From positions 434,001 through 498,000 of the forward strand of contig JADJRU010000001.1 in NCBI GenBank assembly GCA_016712105.1: 64,000 bases of DNA, written 5' to 3'. Source of the DNA: Ahniella sp. GTDB lineage: Bacteria; Pseudomonadota; Gammaproteobacteria; Xanthomonadales; Ahniellaceae. The position numbers and the translations under genes are program-made. Of this stretch, positions 27,313 through 37,105 are shown one piece after another. The notes beneath the pieces were generated by a model. That model searched no databases, was not told the origin of the DNA, and saw nothing but the letters and a program-made list of their open reading frames with translations. Numbering within the stretch: position 1 is the stretch's first letter; each line of letters begins with the position of its first letter.

Positions 27313-29265
27313 CTACTCCAGGCCATCAACAAACACACCATCACTCAAGCAAGCGCGCGACCTCACGGGGTCCACATAGACGTTCATGTCCATGTCGTTC
27401 TGGAGCAGGTCGCCGTCGCCCCGCACGACCGTCCAGCGCCCGCCGTCATTCGTTGTGGGGCGATAGCGCACGAGCACGGATGAAGGCAGGTAAGTCCCTT
27501 TGAAGACGGGTGTGACGAACACGGCTGCGCAGGGCGAGTTATTGAGCAACGGATGGTCCATGATGAGGTCGAGGCTGCTGCTGTTCGCCGCTTCGGCGGT
27601 GAACGCGTAGGGCACAAGGTCGTTCGGCAGGGTCACGTCGAACATTGCCCCTTGGGGCATCGGCGCCTGATCCTGATTGAAGATGGCCCAGCGCGCGTTG
27701 AACACGTCGTACCAGATTCCGATCGGGTGATTGTTGATCACGCCGCCCAGCGGAATCGCTCGTTGCACCACCTGCGGCTTGGCGAATGGGTTGCCATTGA
27801 TCGGCGCCCAGTTCAGGTAGGTGATGTGATTGCTGATGTTGGAAGCATCGGTCACATGCGAAAGCGTCTGATGGCGGTTGCTGTCCATCACGAAGAACTT
27901 GCGCGGGGGTGAGATGGATTGCTGGTTCTGGCTGAAGATCACGGTTCGAAGTGGCGCCGCCGTGGTGGTGTAGACGCCGAGGTGATTCGGCGCCCAGGCG
28001 GGCAGCGGAAACCCGTCGACCACACTTTGCACCAGCACCTCGCTGAGGGGCCGGGAGATCGAGTCAGATAGAACGGTGATGTTCGCCGTGGAATTTTCCG
28101 CAGTCGCCAGATGTGATTCTGATCCGCCGAACTGGTAGTTGAAGGCACCGATCGTGGGCAGGGAACTGGTGACGCCATCAAAATCACCGCCGGCGGGGAT
28201 GGACGTCGCCAGCGCTGCATTGATCGCCGGAGAACTCGGTCGCAAGTGCAAGTCGAATGGCGAGACAAATTGAGGATCAGCGACCACCGGGTTGGCTTCC
28301 CAGAGTGGCGGCTGTGGTGTCTGGTGGTACAGATTGTTAGCCAGAGTAACCGTCGGTGCGCCGAACAGGTTGAGCGCCGCGGAGCGAATTCCCGAAAAGA
28401 TATTGTTGTCGAGCTGCAGGCTGAGTGCCGGACCATTGGCGTCGACACCGGATCGACGGGATCGGAACGTGTTGTTGCGCACCCTCGCCATGATGCTCAC
28501 CGCCCCGGTTTGGGCAGTGAGGCTCATGGCACTGTCACAGCCCATGAACACATTGCGATCAACATCGGTGATCAGAGCGGCGCCCGTGATCGCCTGAAAA
28601 GACAGGCACGTGGTGAGTGAGTTACGCAGATTGTCGAGGCGACTGCGCAACACCTTCGCCTGGCTGTTGCCGCGGAATACGACGCTGATGAGTGTCCCGT
28701 CCTGAACACTGATGAACTGGCTGTCCTGAATCTCGAGATTCAGGCTGGGCACCGCGGCGGTGTGCGCAATCGCAAATCCCCCCGAATAGCGGAGATTCCG
28801 GATTCGGACGGTCTTCGCGGAAGGGAATTGGGGCGTTTCCAGGCCAATACCCGGGGTAACGCCGGTATCGCCGGAGATGTCGAGGTGATTGAGCTCGATC
28901 GTGTGTTCGTCGGCCGGATCGTTGCTGCCGAGACGCAGTGAAAGCGGCGTGGCGATGAGCTGCAGGTTTTCGAGCACATTCACATTGCCCGGGCCGGCAA
29001 ACGTGGACTGGATTGTGATCGTGGTGTTGCGGAAGCGCGCGCGTGCCGTACTCGCACTCTTGACGATCAACGGCTTGCCGATGAAGACGGGGGTCGTGAT
29101 TTCGCCGGCACCGGAGTTGATCAGGACCGTGTCATTCACGGCTGCAGCGTTGATGCAGTCCTGCAAGGTCGTGTCGCAAGGGGCACTGCCCGGCCACGAT
29201 AGGGTCGCGGCGCTGGCGGTGGAGGCAAATAGGACGGCAGAAACAAACAGCAGGAATCGCGACAT
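27313..29265 (-). CDS. Secreted right-handed beta-helix protein, DGLE-tagged
   Basis: 650 residues from the ATG at 29265, with signal peptide FVSAVLFASTASA. Residues about 30-390 have the short repeated strands of a parallel beta-helix, as in pectate-lyase-like proteins (NTTITIQSTFAG, IRNLRYSGGFAIAH, VRNNTFRSRRSG, LQLDNNIFSGIRS). It ends that region with LHLRPSSPAINAA, the usual close of such domains. A C-terminal domain (HPIGIWYDVFNARWAIFNQD, GAMFDV) resembles the DUF7452 type. The last residues are SDGVFVDGLE, a variant of the window's DGFE tag. Polysaccharide binding is possible; no catalytic residues stand out. Confidence 0.72.
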   Translation of the reverse strand: MSRFLLFVSAVLFASTASAATLSWPGSAPCDTTLQDCINAAAVNDTVLINSGAGEITTPVFIGKPLIVKSASTARARFRNTTITIQSTFAGPGNVNVLENLQLIATPLSLRLGSNDPADEHTIELNHLDISGDTGVTPGIGLETPQFPSAKTVRIRNLRYSGGFAIAHTAAVPSLNLEIQDSQFISVQDGTLISVVFRGNSQAKVLRSRLDNLRNSLTTCLSFQAITGAALITDVDRNVFMGCDSAMSLTAQTGAVSIMARVRNNTFRSRRSGVDANGPALSLQLDNNIFSGIRSAALNLFGAPTVTLANNLYHQTPQPPLWEANPVVADPQFVSPFDLHLRPSSPAINAALATSIPAGGDFDGVTSSLPTIGAFNYQFGGSESHLATAENSTANITVLSDSISRPLSEVLVQSVVDGFPLPAWAPNHLGVYTTTAAPLRTVIFSQNQQSISPPRKFFVMDSNRHQTLSHVTDASNISNHITYLNWAPINGNPFAKPQVVQRAIPLGGVINNHPIGIWYDVFNARWAIFNQDQAPMPQGAMFDVTLPNDLVPYAFTAEAANSSSLDLIMDHPLLNNSPCAAVFVTPVFKGTYLPSSVLVRYRPTTNDGGRWTVVRGDGDLLQNDMDMNVYVDPVRSRACLSDGVFVDGLE

Positions 29266-29453
29266 GACGGGACTCTTCCAAGGGGCTCGCTGTGGGTATC
29301 GCAAGAAGCAGGAAAAACCGCGCAGTCTGGGCGAGGCACCTGATCAGGCCCTCATAATCGGCGTATCTGATTGATTTTTAACGGCCCGACCGATCGACCA
29401 AACGTGCTGGCAGGTCGACAAAAAATTCCGGGGCTTCAGCGACAATAGGCAGA

Positions 29454-30059
29454 ATGAACCAGCCTGCCACGAACCTTCGCCAGACTCTTGAGACGCTGAC
29501 TGCGCAGTTCGACTCGTTTGCACAATCCGGGCTGCCGATTCGCGACCTGTTCACCAAGCTGCATCACGAACTTCGCCACATCGCCCGACGCCATCGTGGT
29601 TCCTTGAATGCCGACTCCACGCTGAACACGACGGGGCTGGTCCATGAGGCCTATCTGAAGCTCAGCAGCGCGACGCTCGGCGACATTCAGGACCGCGCGC
29701 ACTTTTTTTCCCTGGCCGCGCAGACCATGCGCCAGATCATCATCGACCGCGCCCGCCGGTCGCTGGCCAGCAAACGTGGTGAGGGCGCGGCGCATGTCCC
29801 CCTGGATGACCTTGTCTTGGCAGCCACCGATCAATCAGCGTCGGAGCAGGCAATGGCCATTCACCAGGCATTGGGTCTGCTCGAACAACACAGCCCTCGC
29901 CTGGCGGAGACGGTCACGATGCGTTTTTTCGGTGGCATGACGGAAGACGAGATTGGCGATGCACTCGACCGGGATCCTGCAACAGTCCGCCGTGATTGGG
30001 CCAAAGCCCGTGCCTGGCTGCATCGTGCCTTGTCCGATCCATCCGGTGAGCCACCGTGA
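29454..30059 (+). CDS. ECF-type RNA polymerase sigma factor
   Basis: 201 residues. Region 2 (DLFTKLHHELRHIARRHRG, LVHEAYLKLSS, HFFSLAAQTMRQIIIDRAR) and region 4 (TMRFFGGMTEDEIGDALDRD, ATVRRDWAKARAWLHRAL) match the TIGR02999/Sig-70_gvs1 group. Relatives are commonly encoded beside Ser/Thr kinases, and in the ECF43 group phosphorylation by the partner kinase activates the sigma factor. Here the kinase start GTG overlaps the sigma stop (GTGA), so the pair is co-translated. The preceding 150 bases contain an AT-rich stretch (TTGATTTTTAACGG) that may carry its promoter. Confidence 0.9.
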   Translation: MNQPATNLRQTLETLTAQFDSFAQSGLPIRDLFTKLHHELRHIARRHRGSLNADSTLNTTGLVHEAYLKLSSATLGDIQDRAHFFSLAAQTMRQIIIDRARRSLASKRGEGAAHVPLDDLVLAATDQSASEQAMAIHQALGLLEQHSPRLAETVTMRFFGGMTEDEIGDALDRDPATVRRDWAKARAWLHRALSDPSGEPP

Positions 30060-32032
30060 GTGCCGATTATCTCGGCGATCCCGACTTCGATGAGATCGAG
30101 CAGGCGGTGGATCGACTGCTGATGCTCAAGGCGTCTGAACGCGAAGCGGCCTTGGCCGGCCTTCGGCTCACGGATCCGGCTCGCGCCGCCAAGGTGGCCC
30201 GCTGGCTTCAGGACATCGAGGCATCAGATGGGTTTCTGGAACCCAAGTCCCGTCAGCCCGGACAGCGGATCGGTGCGTGGGCACTTGTGCGCTTGCTGGG
30301 CCGTGGCGGCATGGGCGAAGTCTGGTTGGCCGAGCGCGCCGACGGGGTCTATCTCAAGTACGCCGCGATCAAGTTCTTGCGTCTGGACCGCGCCGACACG
30401 GCGCGTCGACTGATCCAGGAACGAGCGGTGCTCGCCCGATTGGAGCACCCGAACATTGCCCGGCTTCTGGATGCCGGGGAGGATGCCGAAGCCGGCGCGT
30501 ATCTGATCACCGACTGGATCGACGGCCGGAATCTCGACCAATGGCTGCGGGCCGCGCGCCCTGACCTGACGCAATGCCTGGCGGTGTTTCGACCCATTGC
30601 CGAAGCCGTGTCCCATGCCCATCGACAACTGATCATCCATCGCGATATCAAGCCTGCGAATGTGATGGTCGACGCCGAGCAACGCGCGTTTCTCCTGGAT
30701 TTTGGCATCGCCAGAATCCTCGAGGGCGAGGCTCACGCGATTGAAACGCGGGACCTCGCCGCTACACCACACTATGCCGCGCCCGAACAATTGCAGGGCC
30801 GAGCGGTGGACACCCGTGCCGACGTCTACGGTCTCGGCGCCCTGCTTTATCGATTGCTCACCGATCAGGACCCACTGCCCTTGAAAGGGTTGGCACTGGC
30901 GGAACTGGTGCGCACCGTCTGCGAGCAGACGCCGCTGCCACCCAGTCAACGCGCACCGGACCGGGGTATTCCTCGCGACCTCGATACGATTTGCCTCAAG
31001 GCGCTGGAGAAGGCACCTGAGCAACGTTATCAGTCCGTCGATGCGCTGTTGGCCGACCTCACTGCTTACGAACGCGGTGAACCGGTACTGGCGCGACAAG
31101 GTGGCTGGGGCTATCGGCTAGGCAAGTTTTTCTGGCGGCATCGTGTGGCTTCCAGTGCCGCTGCGCTGCTGTTGTTGGCGATCGTCGCTGGCGCCGGAAC
31201 CACGTGGTGGCAAGCACGTTTGGCCGCAAAGGAATCCGAGCGCGCCAACGCGGTCAAGACATTCTTGATGGACCTGTTTGCGAGTATCGACCCGGAGCAG
31301 AGCAAAGGCGGACAAGTGTTGGCCGAAGATCTGGTGCAGGCAGGTGAGTTGCGTTTGCACCAGGCTAGCGATCTGGATCCCGAACTCCGTTACGAACTTC
31401 TGTCCATGCTCGCCCGGATGCGTCTGGACCTTCGGCAGTTCGATGCACGACTGCGCAACCAGATCGAAGCGTGCGCTCTGGCTGCCCAGAATTTTGGGAC
31501 GTCGAGTGACGAGGCTGTCGTTTGCACGATAGAGCTTGCCGACAGTCAGCGTCAGATCGGACAACACGAGGCGGCAAACCAGACACTCGACCCGGTGCTG
31601 CAGACACTCGAACAAGCGCGCGCGCCGGATTTGTTGCGTCTGGCGCTGGCCTATGAAGTGCGGTTCATGATCGAGCGCGACCTGGATCACCCGGATGCCG
31701 CAGAAACCGCCATCCGCCGCAGTATCGAGCTGTCCAGGCAAGCGGAGCCCACGATCGGCACCCAGACCGCCCACTCGCTGGAGCAATATGCGGTGTTCCT
31801 GAATGCCGCCGGACGGTTCGCCGAAGCCGAGCCACTGCTGCTCGAGATCCTCGCGTTCGACCAGGCACATCCCGATGCGCGCAGCCGCAGTGAACAGATC
31901 AACAGCCGCTGGAACCTGCTGACTTACTACTGGTCGCGCGAGCGATATCAGGATGTGCTGACGGCCACCGCCAATCTGAGACGCGAAACCGAAGCCGACC
32001 TTGGTCGCAATCACTCTGCATGTTTCCGGTAA
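30056..32032 (+). CDS. Membrane Ser/Thr protein kinase with TPR region
   Basis: 658 residues to the first stop. The kinase domain (about residues 75-340) is complete: GRGGMGEVW, AAIKFL (Lys), HRDIKPANVM (catalytic loop), DFGIAR and YAAPEQ. A single membrane helix follows (AAALLLLAIVAGAGTTWW), then a TPR-rich extracytoplasmic part (LRYELLSMLARMRLDL, AAETAIRRSIELSRQ, EPLLLEILAFDQ). TAA at 32030-32032 ends the frame early: homologous-looking TPR sequence continues in the same frame for a further 250 residues. The protein very likely phosphorylates the coupled sigma factor. Even truncated here, it retains kinase, anchor and most of the sensor. Confidence 0.88.
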   Translation: MSADYLGDPDFDEIEQAVDRLLMLKASEREAALAGLRLTDPARAAKVARWLQDIEASDGFLEPKSRQPGQRIGAWALVRLLGRGGMGEVWLAERADGVYLKYAAIKFLRLDRADTARRLIQERAVLARLEHPNIARLLDAGEDAEAGAYLITDWIDGRNLDQWLRAARPDLTQCLAVFRPIAEAVSHAHRQLIIHRDIKPANVMVDAEQRAFLLDFGIARILEGEAHAIETRDLAATPHYAAPEQLQGRAVDTRADVYGLGALLYRLLTDQDPLPLKGLALAELVRTVCEQTPLPPSQRAPDRGIPRDLDTICLKALEKAPEQRYQSVDALLADLTAYERGEPVLARQGGWGYRLGKFFWRHRVASSAAALLLLAIVAGAGTTWWQARLAAKESERANAVKTFLMDLFASIDPEQSKGGQVLAEDLVQAGELRLHQASDLDPELRYELLSMLARMRLDLRQFDARLRNQIEACALAAQNFGTSSDEAVVCTIELADSQRQIGQHEAANQTLDPVLQTLEQARAPDLLRLALAYEVRFMIERDLDHPDAAETAIRRSIELSRQAEPTIGTQTAHSLEQYAVFLNAAGRFAEAEPLLLEILAFDQAHPDARSRSEQINSRWNLLTYYWSRERYQDVLTATANLRRETEADLGRNHSACFR

Positions 32033-32062
32033 CATCAATTGATCGCGAACGTTCATGCGTGA

Positions 32063-32782
32063 CTGGGTGACTTTGAACAGGCCATCACTATTCGTGACGC
32101 CACAGCCGCCATAGAGGGCATTGACAGCTGGGCCAATGGCAACTTCCGGCAAATGCTCTGGGCTGATCAAACGTTGGACCTGAGTGCCATCGGCCGAACA
32201 GAGGACAGCCAACTGCTGGCCGAGCGCACGCTTGTGTTGACCGATGAACGCAAGCTCCCACAGGCACCGGCTTTTATCGCCTGTTACGGCGCGCTCTACA
32301 GCGCTGCGCTTGCCGGACAGGCCACACAGATGTCGCGGTGGTCAACGTGTAGCGAACGGTTCAGCGGATTAAATCAGGCCCAACAGGCTGGCTACCGAAA
32401 ATTCCTGCTGCAAGCGGAGTCTTTGGCCCTCAGACAACAGCAACGCCCGCAGGAGGCCGTAGCGCGTCTGCGCGAGGCAGTGGGCAGCAACCCCGATGGC
32501 GCCTACAGCAGCCATGCCGTTCAGCGACTGCAGGCCAATCTGGCTTTCGCGATGCTGGATGCCGGCCAGGTGCCGGATGCGATCGAACTGTTGACTGACG
32601 TTCGAGCAAGCCTGATTCAACGTTTTGGTCCCGAGCACATCAGTATCAAGCAGATCGATGGCGTCCTGTCGGAGCTCCCGCCGGAGGTTAGGAGCCACTT
32701 CGACGGCGACACCCTGGCGTCTGCCGCCCGACAATTTGAGGCACGCATGGGTCGGCCGGTCGATCGACTCCGGCTTTGGTAA
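32063..32782 (+). pseudogene. Continuation of the kinase TPR region after two in-frame stops
   Basis: After the TAA at 32030 and a second in-frame TGA at 32060-32062, the same frame gives LGDFEQAITIRDATAAIEG and a TPR-like run to 32782 (LVLTDERKLPQAPAFIA, QEAVARLREAVG, QVPDAIELLTDVRASLIQ). Between the stops the frame reads HQLIANVHA, which fits a TPR. So the reading is continuous and two nonsense codons interrupt it, either as mutations (CAA to TAA, CGA to TGA) or as compensating errors. A Met at 32153 could begin a separate soluble product. Confidence 0.6.
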
Positions 32783-32797
32783 TCGGTCGGATTTTGC

Positions 32798-33059
32798 GGA
32801 CACCCGCGCACTCACTGAAGCGCCCTATCGCCCCGCCCTATTGAGGACACCCACCTATTCATCGCCCGGTCGGAATCTTCGGATACCCGCGCACTCACTG
32901 AGATCGCCCTATTGAGGACACCCACCTATTTGCGCCCTATTGAGGACGCCCTATTGAGGACACCCACCTATTCATCGCCCGGTCGGGACGCCCTATTGAG
33001 GACACCCACCTATTCATCGCCCGGTCGGAATCTTCGGATACCCGCGCACTCACTGAGAT
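32798..33059. repeat. Array of GGACACCCACC repeats
   Basis: Four copies of GGACACCCACC at 32845, 32916, 32958 and 33000, mostly within the phrase CGCCCTATTGAGGACACCCA and on through CCTATTCATCGCCCGGTCGG. They alternate with GGA(C/T)ACCCGCGCACTCACTGA at 32798, 32881 and 33036. Partial units (CGCCCTATTGAGGACGCCC) show repeated internal recombination. All copies point the same way. The rest of this 430-base gap has nothing else that I recognise. Confidence 0.8.
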
Positions 33060-33216
33060 GACAGTCAGGAAATTGATCAGGTCCAGTCCAGCCCGCACAA
33101 GTCAGGTTTGCCCACTAGGCGAAAAGGTACATTTCAGCTGAAGGCCGGGCGAATCAGAACAGGCAAGCCAGGCCCACTCACACCCGGAAAGTCATTCGGG
33201 AGGCATCCCTGCATCG

Positions 33217-34034
33217 CTAGTCCGAAATACAATCCAACCGATCGTTGAATCCCGATGAACTGCGATAGTCGAGGGCGACCAGCGGCTGGCCATTCTTTGT
33301 GCCGCGCACCGACACGGACACGATCGTCCATCCGTCCGGAAAGCCGGACATCGTGGCCTCGCCGTTTCGAATTTCGAGGTCGCCGATGTCCATCAATTGG
33401 CCGCCCGGCGAGATCTTGTGGCAGCGATAGTCGCCGTCAGGAGCATCGCCCGTTGCGGCAACTTCGGACTCGTCGTCGACCGTATTCGCACTCGGGGAAC
33501 GGGCGTACACGCCGAGCCCAGAGCGAGGGCGCAGTTTGTCGAGGCTCATGAGCGTATCCCAATCGCGACCATAGCCGTCGAAACTCACCGCGCACTTGCC
33601 GTCGGCATTCGGCGCTTGCAATACGGTCACCGAGTACCAGCTGATACCCCATTGGCCCTCGAGCTTTGCACCCACACGGCACAGTGGCTCTCCGGCCTGG
33701 TTTGCCGATGGTGTCGCAGTTCCTCCGGAGGGAATCTTGGTGCCAATTTTGCGCGTAGGCGACGGCGACCCAACGCCGGCCGGAGTTTTTGCTGACGGCG
33801 CCGCTTTCAATTCGCTTGGCACACATTTGAATTCGTAGGTCGTCCCAGATGTCTTGACCTGCACGACTGCGAACGGCTCAATCCCAACCGGCGCGCGGAT
33901 CAAAGCGTATGATTTCGCCGACTTGACCACCTGCATTCGGCACGATCGCCGATCTGGTAGTCCTGCGCATCAACATGGGTCGCCGGCAAGAGGATGATGG
34001 CGCCGAAAAGAAGAGACAGGGACATGCGTGTCAT
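33217..34034 (-). CDS. Secreted protein of unknown function, frameshifted
   Basis: About 272 residues when joined. The N-terminus lies in one frame (MTRMSLSLLFGAIILLPATH and the cleavage region VDAQDYQIGDRAECRW) and the rest in another (MQVVKSAKSYALIRAPVGIE), with the break near 33935-33945. Two matching modules follow, each with GxxC and ISWYSVTVL or DGDYRC: residues about 75-145 (CRVGAKLEGQWGISWYSVTV, SFDGYGRDWDTLMSLDKLRP) look like a Tudor/agenet-like small beta barrel. No enzyme motif is seen. The gene precedes nothing in an operon, and its 3' side faces the repeat array. Confidence 0.55.
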
Positions 34035-34518
34035 TGATTCGGCACTCCGCGGTTTGCGTTGGTGCGGTCGATCGTACCGCAGGGCCGCGAATCGCTCGCG
34101 TCGTTGACGATTTGCCACAGTCAAGGCAGCCCCGATCGAAATTGTCGGGACACCCAGAAGGTTTGAAGGCTCTATCGCCTTATTGCCGATGCGCCCTATT
34201 GAGGACACCCATCAACTCAATCGTCAATTGGGCACCGTTCGGTTCGCGTGCTCAGGGATGAGAAACAGGGCTCAACGGAAAACTGCATACCAATCTATGT
34301 TTGTTGAGACCGGCTTCAGGCTCGAGACTTCCGGTTCAATCACTAGCACTCCAACCCGAGCACCAAACCGACTGCTTCACGCTCCCATGGGTTTCGATTT
34401 GCCATACAGCTGACATTTCGACGACATGCATCAAGGGATCGTCGCGGTCTTGCCATGCATCGTTCGTCGCGGAACGCGCCTTGCACGGCCCACACCATCC
34501 CTCTTCAGAGATCGTCGA
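34035..34518. other. Intergenic gap with two GGACACCC copies
   Basis: A 480-base divergent gap. It holds GGACACCCAGAAGG at 34148 and CGCCCTATTGAGGACACCCA at 34193-34212, the latter identical to the array unit at 32835. It must also contain promoters for both flanking genes, but none is convincing. Confidence 0.5.
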
Positions 34519-35326
34519 ATGAACAGATTGTTGGGCTTATTGCTGCTGACTGGTGCCTCGCTGAGCGCCGCCTCCCAGGAAAAGGACGGGGAAACACGCG
34601 AAACTGGGCGCGAGGACTCACGCACTCCCTGGGCGCTTGGCGTCGGGACGATCGTGTCAGACAGCCCCTATGCGGGCGAGCGCTCTCGAGTGATTCCGGT
34701 GCCCTTGGTCAGTTACCAGGGCGAGCGATTCTTCATTCGAGGTGTGTCGATGGGCTACCAAGTCTTCAAGGACGACGCGGTCCAACTCGACCTCCTGGGC
34801 AAAGTACCGCTTCGCCGCCTTTGAAGTGGACGACCTTGGTGGCTCTGAATTGGCCGCGAACGGCATCGACGCAAGACTGCTCGACGACCGCGATGGCGGG
34901 GTTGATCTGGGATTCGGGCTGAAGTGGACCGGCGTTGCAGGGGCGCTTGACCTTGAACTGCTCGCTGACGCGACGAACACCAGCGGAGGCCAGGAGGTCA
35001 AACTTGAGTACAGCTATCCCATCAGTGTCGGCCTGGGTCGACTGTCGCCCCTCGGCCGGCATGCGTGGATGTCCCAAGATCTGGCCAACTACACATTTGG
35101 CACCCTCGAGAGTGAAGTCGCGCGCGGGGTTGTCGACTACCGTCCTGGCTCCACCACGACATCTCAGGTCGGCCTGACGTTTGCGCATCCTTTGAGCAAA
35201 CAGTGGTTCTTTGTGGGCTCACTTCGTTACTCAGCGCTTCCCGACAAGATCCGGCAGAGCCCGCTGATTGAAGACGGTGTCGACGGCGAGACATCGATGA
35301 TGCTGTTCTTCTCGCGCGGATTGTGA
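34519..35326 (+). CDS. MipA/OmpV-family outer-membrane protein, frameshifted
   Basis: About 269 residues. Signal peptide LLGLLLLTGASLSAASQ, then the family entry ALGVGTIVSDSPYAGERSRVIPVPLVSY. The frame moves near 34804: one base removed from GGCAAAGTACCG gives LLGKYRFAAFEVDDLGGSE and continues with amphipathic strands (GGVDLGFGLKWTG, QEVKLEYSYPISVG) to the C-terminal aromatic-rich strand SMMLFFSRGL. OmpV-like proteins are beta-barrels sometimes linked to peptidoglycan synthesis (MipA) or small-molecule passage. It is a stand-alone gene. Confidence 0.8.
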
Positions 35327-35601
35327 GGCGGGTACTGATGTTGGACAACCATCTTCTATTGCCCTGAAATCCGCTGACCGTGGACACCCGCCTACCGATG
35401 AGCCACCTTCCAAACTCAGGTTTCAATGCCACGGATGCCAGAGCGGCGCTCCTGATCTCGATTTCCGGTAGGGCCGTTGACAATCAAAGACGAGCAAGCG
35501 CCTCCAGCCTGCTCAGCTGACAGACCAGACGAACGCATGGATGCCTCGCTCGCCGTCGCTGAATTCAGACGGGAGCAATCAAAACGACGCTTGAGCGTCC
35601 G

Positions 35602-36564
35602 TCAAGCGGGCTTTGCCAGCATCCTGGCCAACCCGATACCGATCAACCAGTGCCGTCCGAGTTCAATAGCCTTGTCGACCAGTGCTTCCACGCTTCCCAA
35701 CGTGATGACTCTTCGCGCACCCACACCGCGAAGCTGCTGGTTCCATTTCCGTGGGTCGAGTTTCATCTGCTGCAGAATCGGAGGCACTGCCGCAGGAATT
35801 CTTCCCGGTTTGGCGTGATGCCATTGTCGGCCGCTGTAATCGACCAGTGCCAAATAGTCCTTGGCTTGGATCGACATCCCTTCTTGCGGCACACCGGCAA
35901 TCGGCGCCAAGGCAAGCTTGGCGAGCAATGGCGAGCCCTTGAGCAGGGTAATCCGGCGTTTGATGCCGGTGTGATCGGACGACTTCAACTGGGTCGTCAG
36001 CTTGGCCCGGATCGGATTCAGGTCCGCGTAGACCATGGCCGCCAGCATTGCTCGCTCATCCAAGAGCAACTGAGATTTGTAGCGCCCCTGCCAGAACCGC
36101 CCCGTGCAATCGTCTTCGACGTTCGATCGCCGAGCGATGAAGTCATTGAGGCGCCCCATGAAAAATCCCAGGTCACGCAGGGAATCTCGACGCTGGCTGA
36201 CCAGTTCCGGTGAGTTGACGATGTCCTGCACACGCAGTTCGATGGCTTTCGGGTCGCCTTTGCCTGGAAAAATCCGGCACCACCGGCGAGCCACTTCTTC
36301 GTCGGACCAGTTTCCCGCTGCCACAGCATCAAGCTTCAACACCACGTGCAGGTGGTTGCTCATGACCGCATAGGCATAGAGTGAGACCGAACATGCCTCG
36401 GCCAGCATCAACAACCGATCCTCGATCCACGCGCGCCGGTGCTCGTAGTTTTTCCCGGTCTGCGGATCATGACCGCACAGCCATGCCTTCCGGACGCATC
36501 GACTGGTGCAGTGGACATAACACGACGTATTCGGCGGGATTTGTTTTCGGCGCGCTTGGGTCAT
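35602..36564 (-). CDS. REP-associated tyrosine transposase (RAYT, Y1 superfamily)
   Basis: 320 residues, intact. The opening YVHCTSRCVRKAWLCG is the RAYT signature, the HUH metal site is AVMSNHLHVVLKL, and the catalytic Tyr lies in MVYADLNPIRAKL, close to the family's YxDLNPVRA. RAYTs are single-copy, IS200/IS605-related enzymes that nick REP palindromes and are thought to spread them without mobilising themselves. Here a tandem array with the core GTGGGGTGTCC starts 200 bases upstream of its start codon, and elements with GGTGGGTGTCC are scattered over 30 kb, which makes these the obvious candidate substrates. Confidence 0.9.
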   Translation of the reverse strand: MTQARRKQIPPNTSCYVHCTSRCVRKAWLCGHDPQTGKNYEHRRAWIEDRLLMLAEACSVSLYAYAVMSNHLHVVLKLDAVAAGNWSDEEVARRWCRIFPGKGDPKAIELRVQDIVNSPELVSQRRDSLRDLGFFMGRLNDFIARRSNVEDDCTGRFWQGRYKSQLLLDERAMLAAMVYADLNPIRAKLTTQLKSSDHTGIKRRITLLKGSPLLAKLALAPIAGVPQEGMSIQAKDYLALVDYSGRQWHHAKPGRIPAAVPPILQQMKLDPRKWNQQLRGVGARRVITLGSVEALVDKAIELGRHWLIGIGLARMLAKPA

Positions 36565-36764
36565 TGGGGCGGGAGCCTCTGCCTTGGTGTGCCCACATCT
36601 TTCTGGATACGCTGCCGCATTACCTCAGCCAATTCCTGAATCTTGGCTCCGATATTTCTTAGTTCAGTGGTCCTCTGGAAACTCGGGGGCCGTCAACTGT
36701 GACCAGAGGCTGCCGGGACCATTGGTTGCCCTAAACCTGCTTCTCCTAAGCCTGATTACATCTG

Positions 36765-36962
36765 TACCTGTGGGGTGTCCTACATATGTCCGCCTGCTTC
36801 CTATACCTGTGGGGTGTCCTACATATGTCACATCTGTCCCCCTACATCTGTCCCCTGCTTCCTATACCTGTGGGGTGTCCTACATATGTCCTGCTTCCTA
36901 TACCTGTGGGGTGTCCTACATATGTCCGCTTCCTATACCTGTGGGGTGTCCTAGCATCTGTC
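36765..36962. repeat. Five-copy tandem array upstream of the RAYT gene
   Basis: The 26-base unit contains TGTGGGGTGTCCTACATATG and occurs at 36765, 36804, 36865, 36901 and, with an altered end, 36936. Links between units are short and related (CGCCTGCTTCCTA, CTGCTTCCTA, CGCTTCCTA), and ATCTGTCCCC fragments are interspersed. The core GGGTGTCC is common to the dispersed repeats of the window. Units point away from the RAYT start. Confidence 0.85.
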
Positions 36963-37008
36963 CCCTACTATCTGTCCCACACCTGTCTCCAATCTTCCCG
37001 CCTGCGTT

Positions 37009-37053
37009 GCCGGGCCCGACGGCGCCATTCGAAGCGCCGTGGAGGGGCCCGGC
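37009..37053. repeat. Long bipartite hairpin, REP-like
   Basis: Outer arms GCCGGGCCC and GGGCCCGGC enclose inner arms CGGCGC and GCGCCG around CATTCGAA. Placed between the array and the next minus-strand gene, it could be a terminator-like structure for that gene or another REP type. No T tract. Confidence 0.55.
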
Positions 37054-37105
37054 AATGTGTTCAATTGGAGTGGCAGCAGCTTTCAGATGCCATCACGCCG
37101 GTTGA

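Noticed and set aside
36765..36962. Regular repeats as a possible CRISPR array
   Set aside because: Units are 26 bases with linkers of about 10 to 35 bases that are themselves related to one another, not unique spacers, and no cas gene is near.
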